21,136 bases of DNA from Frondihabitans sp. (lineage in GTDB: Bacteria; Actinomycetota; Actinomycetes; Actinomycetales; Microbacteriaceae). Position 1 is the stretch's first letter, and the number at the start of each line of letters is the position of its first letter. The notes below the pieces were generated by a model that saw nothing but the letters and a program-made list of their open reading frames with translations, was not told the DNA's origin and searched no databases. Below are positions 6,824 through 14,424 of this stretch, piece after piece. Position numbers and translations under genes: made by a program. The stretch spans positions 1 to 21,136 of the forward strand of contig JAODMX010000267.1 in the NCBI GenBank assembly GCA_025464735.1. The letters run 5' to 3'.

Positions 6824-7729
6824 GTGAAACCTCGACAACTGCCCCGTGAGATCGAGCGCCGCCCATTCCGAGTGAGCGAAGCGAGCACGCTCGGCGTCGG
6901 GCTCGCTCGGCTCCGCGCATCCGACCTCACGCGACCCCACCACGGCGCCCGCACCACTCGCGAGGCGACAACCCTCGAGGAACGCTGCCGAGCATTCGCG
7001 CCCCTCATGTCACCCTCGCAGGCGTTCAGCCACATGACGGCAGCCGAACTCTGGGGTCTCCCGCTGCCGATCAGGCGCGACGACGCGCCGCTGCCTGACC
7101 TGCACGTGGCAGCGCTGCGGGGCCGAGAACCGCGCCGGCCCGGGATCGTCGGTCACCGCGTTCGGGGAGTGACCTGCAGGATCCTGCGGGGTCTCGTCGT
7201 CGTTGACCCTCTCGTCGCGTGGGCTCAATCCGCTGCGTATCTCGAGCTCGACGATCTCGTGTCGATGGGCGATGCGCTGCTGGGGCGGTGGCCGAAGGAG
7301 CCCGCGGCCCGGCATCACAGACCGGAGGCGCTCACGGCGGCGGTCGACGCACGCGCAGGAGCACGCGGAGCCGTCACACTGCGCGAGGCGCTCGCTCTGT
7401 CACGCCCCAGGGTGAGGTCGCCGCGCGAGACGGCGCTGCGTCTGCTGCTCCAGCGGGCCGGGCTCCCGGAACCTTCTCTGAACGTGGATGTCTATGAGGG
7501 AGGCGTGTGGCTCGGCCAGCCCGACCTCGTCTACTGGGAGGCGAAAGTCGCCGTCGAATACGAGGGCGACCATCACCGCGCCTCGAGGAGGACCTTCGAG
7601 GGGGACATCCTGCGTCGCGAGCGCTTCTCCGATGCCGGTTGGCACATGATCAGGGTTACTTCCGGTGACATGGAGCTGCGCTCTCAAGAGCTGGTGGCAC
7701 GGGTAAGTAGGTGGGTACTCGGGCGGTGA
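6824..7729 (+). CDS. DUF559 / PD-(D/E)XK nuclease-like protein with AbiEi-like N-terminal part
   Basis: Predicted protein of about 301 residues. The N-terminal half (REIERRPFRVSEAS, LRASDLTRPHHGAR, then SPSQAFSHMTAAELWGLPLP) resembles proteins annotated in actinobacteria as AbiEi antitoxin-like or DUF559. The C-terminal part holds the nuclease-like core: QPDLVYWEAKVAVEYEGDHH at about residues 232-251, then FSDAGWHMIRVT, close in pattern to Vsr-type very-short-patch endonucleases. D234 and E245/E247 are the likely metal ligands. Whether it cuts DNA is unknown. The start is uncertain: GTG 6824 suits the family but has no spaced ribosome binding site. An in-frame GTG at 6701 falls within hairpin A and would add 41 poorly family-like residues. 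The gene is framed by two matching hairpins, and its stop codon lies inside the second. Confidence 0.75.
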   Translation: MKPRQLPREIERRPFRVSEASTLGVGLARLRASDLTRPHHGARTTREATTLEERCRAFAPLMSPSQAFSHMTAAELWGLPLPIRRDDAPLPDLHVAALRGREPRRPGIVGHRVRGVTCRILRGLVVVDPLVAWAQSAAYLELDDLVSMGDALLGRWPKEPAARHHRPEALTAAVDARAGARGAVTLREALALSRPRVRSPRETALRLLLQRAGLPEPSLNVDVYEGGVWLGQPDLVYWEAKVAVEYEGDHHRASRRTFEGDILRRERFSDAGWHMIRVTSGDMELRSQELVARVSRWVLGR

Positions 7730-7786
7730 GCGTCCACATTGTGCTGCCTCCGGCCGATCCAGGCAGCAGAACGTGGACACTCACCG
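7724..7786. repeat. Hairpin repeat B (26-nt arms, 11-nt loop)
   Basis: The left arm 7724-7749 begins CGGTGAGCGTCCAC and ends TGTGCTGCCT. The right arm 7761-7786 is its reverse complement with three mismatches. The loop 7750-7760 contains CGGCCG. Arm length, loop length and core words match hairpin A (6684-6746). The TGA stop of the DUF559 gene (7727-7729) is part of the left arm. Confidence 0.75.
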
Positions 7787-7896
7787 GAGCCGACGACCAG
7801 CGGAGTTGAAGGGGTGAGGTGCGTCGAGCGCAAGGCGGAGGAGGACAGCGATAGTGGAACTACCGCCGACGACGACAACGCCGCGATCGGCGCGCC
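7787..7896. other. Short gap between hairpin B and the sugar-importer operon
   Basis: I see no gene, promoter or strong hairpin in these 110 bases. The importer operon ends here on the minus strand; hairpin B beyond it may serve as its terminator. Confidence 0.4.
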
Positions 7897-8853
7897 TCAG
7901 CCCTTCAGCGCGCCGGAGGAGAGGCCTGCGACGTAAAACTTCTGGAGGCCAACGTAGAGCGCGATGCACGGGATCATGGCGATCACGGATCCGGCGACCA
8001 AGGTCCCGTAGTTGATCTGCCCGTAGGCGCCCGTCTGCAGGTTGAGCAGCGCCACCGGCAGCGTGTAGAGACTCTGCTTCGTCAGGAAGGTGAGTGCCCC
8101 GAGAAATTCTGTCCACGCGGCCAGGAAGGCGTAGAGGGCAGCAGTCGCGGCTCCCGGCATGAGCAGCGGGCGGAGCACCGACACGATCACGCGGGTGCGG
8201 CTGGCTCCGTCGACGAGCGCGGAGTCTTCCAGCTCGTCGGGGATCGAGTCGAACGCGTTGCGCATCACGAAGGTGCCGAACGGCAGGTTGACCGTCACGT
8301 AGAAGAGGATCAGCCCGATGAGCGAGTTCGTCAGGTGCATCGCGTTCAGCTGGAGGTAAAGCGGTGTAAGGATCGCCTGGAACGGCACCATCATCGTGAG
8401 CAGCACGGCGCCGAACACGAGCCGAGACCCGCGGAAGCGGAACTTCGAGAAGCCGTACCCGGCCAGCGTGGCCACGACGGCCGTGATGACTGCTGTCGAG
8501 ATCGCCACGATGAGGCTGTTGACGAGGCCCGTCAGCAGGTGTTGCGAGGGGCTGAAGATCGCCTCGAAGTTCTCGACACCGAAGTTCCAGAAGGTCGACC
8601 AGGTCGGCGCCGCGACGATCACGGCGTTCGGCTGGAAGGCCCTGACGATCGCGATGAACAGCGGCACACCGAAGATCAGTGCCGAGCCGATGCCTGCGAT
8701 CGCGTACAGGGTGCGTTTCACACGGGTGTCGCGCGGGTGGTTGACGGAACCCTGGTGGTGCTTGGGTGGTCGTCCAGCCGAAACGGCGCCAGGCGCAGGA
8801 TCCGAGACGCGACCGGAAATCGCGGAAGCCGGGTTGGTAGCAGCGGTGGTCAT
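7897..8853 (-). CDS. Carbohydrate ABC transporter permease, MalG type (CUT1)
   Basis: Inner-membrane permease of 318 residues, the MalG/AraQ-like partner of a CUT1 sugar importer. A long polar N-terminal tail (about 45 residues, Ala/Pro/Ser rich) precedes the first membrane segment (TLYAIAGIGSALIFGVPLFI). The cytoplasmic EAA loop that docks the ATPase is visible as EDSALVDGASRTRVIVSVLRPLLMPG-like sequence near residues 215-240. The C-terminus KFYVAGLSSGALKG is typical of MalG homologues. The ATG at 8853 is preceded by GGGAG eight bases upstream. It follows the MalF-type gene by only 12 bases, so the two are translated from one message. It is the last gene of the GH127 operon. Confidence 0.93.
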   Translation of the reverse strand: MTTAATNPASAISGRVSDPAPGAVSAGRPPKHHQGSVNHPRDTRVKRTLYAIAGIGSALIFGVPLFIAIVRAFQPNAVIVAAPTWSTFWNFGVENFEAIFSPSQHLLTGLVNSLIVAISTAVITAVVATLAGYGFSKFRFRGSRLVFGAVLLTMMVPFQAILTPLYLQLNAMHLTNSLIGLILFYVTVNLPFGTFVMRNAFDSIPDELEDSALVDGASRTRVIVSVLRPLLMPGAATAALYAFLAAWTEFLGALTFLTKQSLYTLPVALLNLQTGAYGQINYGTLVAGSVIAMIPCIALYVGLQKFYVAGLSSGALKG

Positions 8854-8865
8854 GACGGAACTCCC

Positions 8866-9813
8866 TCAGTCTCGGTCTCGAAGCGCCCAGAGCTGGAACG
8901 CCGTGACGAGTGCCACGACGACGATCAGCGCGAAGGCCTCGGCCGTTGCGGCCCCCAGCTGGAGCTGGACGAACGCGCGGTTGTAGATGTAGCCGACGAT
9001 GGTCTGGGTCTGGGTGCCCGGGCCGCCCTGGGTGAGGATGTAGAACTGCGTGAAGGCGAGCAGCGAGCCCGTGACCGAGATGACGACGCTCAGCGCGATC
9101 GTGTTTTTGATCAGCGGCATGGTGATCAGTCGCTCCTTCTGCCACCACGTCGCCCCTTCGAGAGAGGCCGCCTCGTAGATCTCGTCAGGGATGCCCTGCA
9201 TCGCGCTCATGACGAGCACCATCGTGAGCCCGGAGACCGCCCAGACGACGAAGACGCAGATGAGTCCGGTCGCGAGGGGACCGTTGACGAGCCAGGCCGT
9301 CGTTCCATCGGTGATGTGGAGGAGCTTGAGCAGCACGTTGACGAGACCGGATGACGGCTGCGCCTCGAGCACGAGCATGAAGCTCAGCGTGGTAAGGCCG
9401 ACGACGTAGGGCAGGAAGAAGATCGTGCGGAGCAGCGTGGCCCCGCGCCGCTTCGCCCGTACCAGGACGGCGAGGAAATAGCCGAGCGCGAGGATGGGGA
9501 TCGTCACGATGACCGTGTAGAGCAGCGTGTACCCGATCGACTCGACGAATGCTGGATCCTGGAAGAGGTTCAAGTAGTTCAGCAGCCCGACGAACCGGTA
9601 CGAGCCGATCAGCGGCCAGTTGGTGAGCGAGATGTAGACCGCGATGACGAGCGGGGCCAGCACGAACACGACAACGAACACGAGCGCCGGTGTGACCAGT
9701 GCCAGACCGACCCGGGGTGGATGGGTGAGCGACGCCCGGGGTTTCGTGGGCGAGGGGCCGTTCGCCTCGCTTCGACTGGCTCGGGTGGCGGATTTCAGGG
9801 AAATCGATGACAC
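8866..9813 (-). CDS. Sugar ABC transporter permease, MalF type (CUT1)
   Basis: Inner-membrane permease of 315 residues, the MalF/AraP-like half of the importer. It has a polar N-terminal tail and about six membrane segments, the first being LALVTPALVFVVVFVLAPLV. CUT1-typical pieces follow: TNWPLIGSYRFVGLLNYLNL, the EAA loop GIPDEIYEAASLEGATWWQKERLITMP-like region near residues 213-240, and FTQFYILTQGGPG towards the C-terminus. The GTG at 9813 has a strong GAGGAGG (9820-9826) six bases upstream. It lies 25 bases after the sugar-binding-protein gene and 12 bases before the MalG-type gene. No ATPase gene is next to it, so the pair probably uses a shared MsiK-like ATPase encoded elsewhere. Confidence 0.93.
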   Translation of the reverse strand: MSSISLKSATRASRSEANGPSPTKPRASLTHPPRVGLALVTPALVFVVVFVLAPLVIAVYISLTNWPLIGSYRFVGLLNYLNLFQDPAFVESIGYTLLYTVIVTIPILALGYFLAVLVRAKRRGATLLRTIFFLPYVVGLTTLSFMLVLEAQPSSGLVNVLLKLLHITDGTTAWLVNGPLATGLICVFVVWAVSGLTMVLVMSAMQGIPDEIYEAASLEGATWWQKERLITMPLIKNTIALSVVISVTGSLLAFTQFYILTQGGPGTQTQTIVGYIYNRAFVQLQLGAATAEAFALIVVVALVTAFQLWALRDRD

Positions 9814-9838
9814 AGTGCACCTCCTCGTGCAACGCGAC

Positions 9839-11149
9839 CTAAGCCTGGGCTTGGTCGAGGATCCGGTCCCATTGGGGCTGAGCCGCCTTCATGGCATTGG
9901 CAACGCCGTCACCGAAGACGGCCTCGCGGAACATCGTGAGGAACGGACTCGACGGCTGGTTGTAGAGCAGGTTGTAGGCGATCGTCTGCGGCGCGTAACC
10001 CTTGTCGAGGTTCTTCAGCGGCAGTTCGGAGAGGGGGTACTTCTTCTCGTAGGTCGGCGTCAGGACGTCGGACCGGACGGGGAAGTACCCGCCAGCCGGG
10101 AGCGCCGACTGCGTCGCGATCGAGGTGGCGTACTTGATGAACTCCCACCCGCCCGACGCGTTGGCAGCGCCGTTCGGGATGCACATGTTGTCGCCGCCGT
10201 CGAAGAACGCCTCGCCGCCGGTCGGACCGGTGAGGAGCACCGCGTCGATCTTCTTCAGCATCGCCGGCGGAGCGGTGTAGATGGACCCCCACGAAATCGG
10301 GATGAGGCCGACGGTCCCGGCCCGGAAGTCGGCGCCCCACGCTGTTCCCGCGTCGCTGTAAGCGCTCGGCGAGACGAGCTTGTCGACCCAGAGCTGCCGG
10401 TAGAACGACAGGGTCTGCTCGAGGGCGTCGTTGCCGAGGATGTGGCCGGTCTGCTTGCCGATCGTGCCCTTCTGCATGTCGGTTCCGGTGGCCCAGATGT
10501 TCGGCTGGACGGTGAAGCCGAGGATGCCCTCGGCGTTGCCCGAGAGACTCCAGCCGTAGACCCCGCCGCCGAGCTTCTGCACCTTCTTGGCGGCGGCCAA
10601 CTGGGCGTCGAACCCCTGCGAGAGGGTGGAGGGATCGACGTCCGCCTTCTGGAGAAGCTCGGTGTTGTAGTAGAGCATCGAGTTGTCGGCGAGGTACGGA
10701 ACCCCGAAGATCTTGCCGTCCTGCCGCACCAGGTTGAGGTGACCGGGCGAGAGCTCGTTGTAGTACGACAGCTCCTTCACCGCGGTCGTCAGGTCGGCGA
10801 AGACGTCTCGGTAGGCGAAGAGCACGGAGTTGATGTCGTCCATGTCGACGACGTCCGGCGGCTGGCCACCACGGATCGAGGTCGCGAGCTTCGTGACGTA
10901 CTGGGCGTCCGGAATCGGCGTCAGCGCGACCTTGAGGTCGCTGTGCGATTTGTTGAACGACGACACCAGGGAGACGAGACCGGTCTGGGTGGCCGCACGG
11001 CACCAGACGTTGATCGTGCCGGTTGCCTTGCCTGTGAACGATTTACTGGCGGAGTTGATCTCGGGCAGAGTGCCCGCACAGCCGACGAGGCCGAGCGAAG
11101 CAGCACCGAGAAGAGACCCGGCCAGGAAGGTACGCCTGTCCATGGCCAT
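9839..11149 (-). CDS. Extracellular sugar-binding lipoprotein of a CUT1 ABC importer
   Basis: Solute-binding protein of 436 residues that captures the sugar outside the membrane and delivers it to the two permeases. The N-terminus MAMDRRTFLAGSLLGAASLGLVGC combines a twin-arginine-like RRTFL with a lipobox ending at Cys24, so it is likely a lipoprotein anchored to the membrane. The body matches family 1 binding proteins: INVWCRAATQTGLVSLVSSFNK, GGQPPDVVDMDDINSVL, GVPYLADNSMLYYN. The start is ATG 11149, with GGAG six bases upstream; a second ATG lies two codons in. Only three bases separate it from the GH127 stop. The ligand is probably an L-arabinose-containing oligosaccharide, judged from the enzyme next door and not from the protein itself. 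Confidence 0.93.
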   Translation of the reverse strand: MAMDRRTFLAGSLLGAASLGLVGCAGTLPEINSASKSFTGKATGTINVWCRAATQTGLVSLVSSFNKSHSDLKVALTPIPDAQYVTKLATSIRGGQPPDVVDMDDINSVLFAYRDVFADLTTAVKELSYYNELSPGHLNLVRQDGKIFGVPYLADNSMLYYNTELLQKADVDPSTLSQGFDAQLAAAKKVQKLGGGVYGWSLSGNAEGILGFTVQPNIWATGTDMQKGTIGKQTGHILGNDALEQTLSFYRQLWVDKLVSPSAYSDAGTAWGADFRAGTVGLIPISWGSIYTAPPAMLKKIDAVLLTGPTGGEAFFDGGDNMCIPNGAANASGGWEFIKYATSIATQSALPAGGYFPVRSDVLTPTYEKKYPLSELPLKNLDKGYAPQTIAYNLLYNQPSSPFLTMFREAVFGDGVANAMKAAQPQWDRILDQAQA

Positions 11150-11152
11150 GAC

Positions 11153-13126
11153 TCACTCCGTCGGCAACCAGACCCGCATGGGCCCGATCTCCCGATTGGC
11201 CCAGGCGAAGTACGGGATCGCCGTGAGCGCGAGGGGCGCAGGATCCTTACTGTCACCGTGCGGATTCGCGCCGGGGTAGCCGACACCTCCTGCCCCTGCC
11301 CCCACTCGTCGGTAGGGCCAGGCCGTCTGGGCGTGTCTCGCCGTCACGCCCGGAAGCTCGAGAGTGACGATGCCGTCGAGCAGGTCCGGCCGGGCTGTCG
11401 TCTCGATGGCTGCGGCCGGGTCGATTACGATGTCGTCGACGGCCACCCCGGGGACGTCGCTGTGCTCGACCGCATAGACGAGCGGACCTCGCTCGAGGGC
11501 GACGGCGCCGCGGGAGGCATCGATGCGGGAGTCGGCGGCGTAGACCCGTACCGTGGTGTCGAGCTCGAGGCGAATCACGTCGCCCACCTGGAACTCGCGG
11601 GTGATCTCGGCGTACGTGCCGGCTATCGCCTCGACGGGCTCGCCGTTCACGGTGAGCGTTGTGTCGTCTGACCACGAGGGAATGCGGACCTGCAGGGTCC
11701 AGGATCCGAGGCTCTCCGTGACCTCGATGCCGACCGCACCGCTCCAGGGGTAATCGGTCGTGACCGTCACCGCGCCGCTATCGAAAGCGAAGTCGCCGCT
11801 CGCGAACTGGTGCAGTTGGACGCCACCGCCGACCGTCGTGGCGAGGTAGGCGTCGAGGCTGGCGAAGGTGCGCATGATGTTGGGCGGGCAACAGGCGCAG
11901 TCGAACCAACCGCGGCGGCCGTGTGCCGGCGACCGGTTCTCGTCGGCATGCGCGTGATCGCGGAGCTGGAGCGGGTTGACGTAGAAGTACTCCGTGCCGG
12001 CGAGAGAAACTCCGGGGAGGAAGGCGTTGTAGAGGAAGCGCTCGATCGCGTCGGCGTACACGGGCTTGCCGGTGGCGAGCAGAAGGCGCCAGGCCCACTG
12101 GACGCCGCCGATAGCGGCACATGACTCGGCGTAGCCGCGGTCTGACGGGAGCTCGTAGGGATCACCGAACGCCTCCCAATCCCAGCGGGCGCCAAGGCCG
12201 CCGGTGATGAACGCCTTCGAGGACATCATGCTGGCGAATTGCGTTTCCAGGGCCGCAAGCAGCTCGTCGTCGCCGAGTTCGAGCGCCACGTCGGTGGCAC
12301 CGGCGCCGAGGTAGACGGCTCGGACCGCATGGCCCTCGACCGTGGTCGCCTCGCGAACCGGAACCCGGTCAGAGAAGTAGGTCGCCTCTTTCCCAAGCGC
12401 CGCGGTGTACCCGCGACCGCGGGCGTTCACGAAGTGGGCGGCGAGGTCGAGGTACCGGCGCTCCCCGGTGGCGCGGAAAAGCTCGACGAGGCCCATCTCG
12501 ACGACGGGGTGACCGTCGATGTCCTGGCGCTTGCCGGGGCCGAACGTCACGTCGAGGTGGTCGGCCAGCTTGACCGCGACCTCGAGAAGCCCGGTGTCGC
12601 CGGTGGCACGAACCTGGGCGACCGCCGCCTGAAACAAATGGCCGGCGCAGTACATCTCGTGACTCCACGAGAGGTCGGTGTAGCGCCCAGCGACGCCCCC
12701 GCCGATCTGCTGAACCGAGTCGAGGTAGCCGTCGTCGGCCTGCGCCGAGGCCACGAGCGCTGTGACCTCGCGCTGCCGCTCCAGGAGGTCGTCGGCAGGA
12801 ACGCGGCCGTATTCGAAGGCGAGCGCTTCAAGCCACTTGTAGACGTCGGAGTCCATGAAGATGGGCCCGCGAGCCTCTCCGGTCTTGTCGCCCGCGGCGA
12901 TCCGGAGGTTGTCGAAGTTGCCGGCCGTCTCGAGGAGGTCGTACGCCTCCCGGATGGCGGCGGCGCCGTTGCGCTCCTGGCGGACCGACCAGAAGCCGCC
13001 CGTGATATGGGCGGCACCCCCCTCGAGCGGACGGAAGACGGTGTGCGCGGTGTCGGAGGGCAGTGCGGGCTGAGCCCTCTGCGGAGCACCCAAAGTGTTC
13101 ACGGACGACGGCGACGTTGCGGTCAT
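11153..13126 (-). CDS. Glycoside hydrolase family 127 beta-L-arabinofuranosidase
   Basis: Enzyme of 657 residues from GH127 (formerly DUF1680), which releases L-arabinose from beta-L-arabinofuranosyl chains such as those on plant hydroxyproline-rich proteins. The conserved centre is clear: HEMYCAGHLFQAA at about 156-168, ITGGLGARWDWEAFGDPYELP at about 307-326, YAESC at 332-336, and FDCACCPPN at 408-416. By alignment of motifs with Bifidobacterium HypBA1, E318 would be the acid/base, C412 the nucleophile, and E334, C336, C412 and C413 the zinc ligands; all are present. It has no signal peptide, so it acts inside the cell on imported sugars. ATG 13126 is preceded by AGGAG five bases upstream, better than the longer reading from 13168. 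It is first in its operon and divergent from a LacI regulator. Confidence 0.93.
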   Translation of the reverse strand: MTATSPSSVNTLGAPQRAQPALPSDTAHTVFRPLEGGAAHITGGFWSVRQERNGAAAIREAYDLLETAGNFDNLRIAAGDKTGEARGPIFMDSDVYKWLEALAFEYGRVPADDLLERQREVTALVASAQADDGYLDSVQQIGGGVAGRYTDLSWSHEMYCAGHLFQAAVAQVRATGDTGLLEVAVKLADHLDVTFGPGKRQDIDGHPVVEMGLVELFRATGERRYLDLAAHFVNARGRGYTAALGKEATYFSDRVPVREATTVEGHAVRAVYLGAGATDVALELGDDELLAALETQFASMMSSKAFITGGLGARWDWEAFGDPYELPSDRGYAESCAAIGGVQWAWRLLLATGKPVYADAIERFLYNAFLPGVSLAGTEYFYVNPLQLRDHAHADENRSPAHGRRGWFDCACCPPNIMRTFASLDAYLATTVGGGVQLHQFASGDFAFDSGAVTVTTDYPWSGAVGIEVTESLGSWTLQVRIPSWSDDTTLTVNGEPVEAIAGTYAEITREFQVGDVIRLELDTTVRVYAADSRIDASRGAVALERGPLVYAVEHSDVPGVAVDDIVIDPAAAIETTARPDLLDGIVTLELPGVTARHAQTAWPYRRVGAGAGGVGYPGANPHGDSKDPAPLALTAIPYFAWANREIGPMRVWLPTE

Positions 13127-13160
13127 GTTCGCTCCTGTGCGAGTAGCCAAACGAGTTTCG

Positions 13161-13181
13161 GAAAACACGGAATACGTTTTC
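13161..13181. promoter_or_regulatory. Candidate LacI operator near the GH127 promoter
   Basis: GAAAAC (13161-13166) and GTTTTC (13176-13181) form an inverted pair with a 9-base spacer, 35 bases upstream of the GH127 start. LacI-family operators are often built of AAAC/GTTT half-sites, though usually with a tighter CG-centred spacer. The match is suggestive only. Confidence 0.3.
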
Positions 13182-13221
13182 TTTGATCGAGGCTAGGGGC
13201 CGAGAGCGAAACGCGCAAGGG

Positions 13222-13267
13222 CGATTTCCTGTGGATGCCGGATCCTGCGTAGTATTCAGGAAAATCG
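13222..13267. promoter_or_regulatory. lacI-type gene promoter with flanking inverted repeat
   Basis: CGATTTCCTG (13222-13231) and CAGGAAAATCG (13257-13267) are inverted copies with one extra base. TAGTAT (13250-13255) is a plausible -10 box just before the right copy, and the left copy overlaps the -35 position. This layout fits autorepression of the LacI-type gene, whose ribosome binding site AAGGAG follows at 13270-13275. Confidence 0.4.
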
Positions 13268-13281
13268 GAAAGGAGCTTGCC

Positions 13282-14283
13282 GTGAGTACAGATCAGACGA
13301 GCTCCGCCGCCGTCAGGATCACAGACGTCGCGGCCTTGGCCGGCGTGTCGATCGGCACAGCGTCGAAAGCGCTGAACGACACCGGACAACTGCGCGATGA
13401 AACGCGCCTCCGCGTGCGGGAGGCGGCCCGAAAGCTGGGCTTCGTGATGGACGCGCGCGGTCGTGCGCTGTCGTCAGGCCGCAGCTTCACGGTCGGAATG
13501 ATCACCACCGACTCCTTCGGGCGATTCAGCATCCCGGTCATGCTCGGCGCCGAAGACGTCCTGAGTGCCGGACAAATGGCCGTGCTGATGTGCGACACCC
13601 GCGACGACCCGATGCGCGAGCAGCACTACCTCCGGTCGCTCAGTGCCCGACGGGTCGACGGGATCATCGTCACCGGTCGCTCGTCCGATCCTCGGCCCCC
13701 GATCGATGTCGATATCCCGGTCGTCTATGCCTTCAGCCCGTCCACCGACGCGCGGGACACGTCGATCTGCCTCGACGACGCTCGCGGTGCCGAGATCCTC
13801 GCAGAGCATCTCCTCTCGCTCGGGCGTCAGCGCATCGCCTACGTCTCCGGCCCCGAGCGTCACGCGGCCGCGACTCTCCGAGCGGGCGCGGCGGCCGCCC
13901 GCCTGGGCGACGCCCTCGTTGCCCCGCCACTCTTCGGCGAGTGGTCGGAACGCTGGGGGCGCCAGGCCGTCGACCTCCTTCTCCGAACCCACCCCGACCT
14001 CGACGCGATCTCCTGCGGAAGCGACCAGGTCGCACGTGGCGTCTGTGACCGCCTCCGGGAACTCGGCAAGAGCGTCCCGCGCGACGTGGCCGTCACCGGC
14101 TTCGACGGCTGGAACGTCATGGCGCTCGCGAGCCGCCCCCCGCTGACCACCGTCGACCTCCGCCTCGAAGACCTCGGCCGCCTGGCAGGGCGAGCGCTGC
14201 TCGACCTGATCGCTGGTGGCGCCCCTTCCTCGGTCGTCATCGAACCGACGCTGGTCATCCGCGAGTCGACCATCGGCGAGTAA
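13282..14283 (+). CDS. LacI-family transcriptional regulator
   Basis: Repressor-type regulator of 333 residues. The N-terminal LacI helix-turn-helix with hinge is textbook (VRITDVAALAGVSIGTASKAL, about residues 12-32, then LRVREAARKLGF and ARGRALSSGRS). A periplasmic-binding-protein-like effector domain follows: TVGMITTDSFGRF, RRVDGIIVTGRSSD, AEHLLSLGRQRIAYVSGP, DAISCGSDQVARGV and VAVTGFDGW. GTG 13282 is chosen because AAGGAG lies six bases upstream; a reading from 13183 would add 33 residues that do not fit the family. It is divergent from the GH127-importer operon, so it very likely controls that operon in response to L-arabinose or an arabinoside. Confidence 0.93.
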   Translation: MSTDQTSSAAVRITDVAALAGVSIGTASKALNDTGQLRDETRLRVREAARKLGFVMDARGRALSSGRSFTVGMITTDSFGRFSIPVMLGAEDVLSAGQMAVLMCDTRDDPMREQHYLRSLSARRVDGIIVTGRSSDPRPPIDVDIPVVYAFSPSTDARDTSICLDDARGAEILAEHLLSLGRQRIAYVSGPERHAAATLRAGAAAARLGDALVAPPLFGEWSERWGRQAVDLLLRTHPDLDAISCGSDQVARGVCDRLRELGKSVPRDVAVTGFDGWNVMALASRPPLTTVDLRLEDLGRLAGRALLDLIAGGAPSSVVIEPTLVIRESTIGE

Positions 14284-14297
14284 CCCGGGGAAGGCGT

Positions 14298-14351
14298 CGC
14301 CGATGTTGCAGTGACTTCGCGCATTTGCCCGACGCCATTGGAACATTGGCG
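14298..14351 (+). terminator. Long hairpin after the LacI-type gene
   Basis: CGCCGATGTTGCAGTG (14298-14313) pairs with CATTGGAACATTGGCG (14336-14351) at 15 of 16 positions, two of them G-T wobbles, around a 22-nt loop. A competing stem GGCGTCG (14293-14299) with CGACGCC (14330-14336) would exclude it in part. It starts 15 bases after the stop codon and has no T-run, so termination is inferred from position. Confidence 0.45.
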
Positions 14352-14424
14352 AAACAACGCGCGGTGGGCCATCGCCGCTGCCGGCGGGGCGGGGCGGGGC
14401 GAGCGCGCGCGTCCAGGGTCCACC

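Noticed and set aside
9644..11671. 675-codon plus-strand frame
   Set aside because: It is antisense to the sugar-binding-protein gene and parts of its neighbours, with no recognisable domain.
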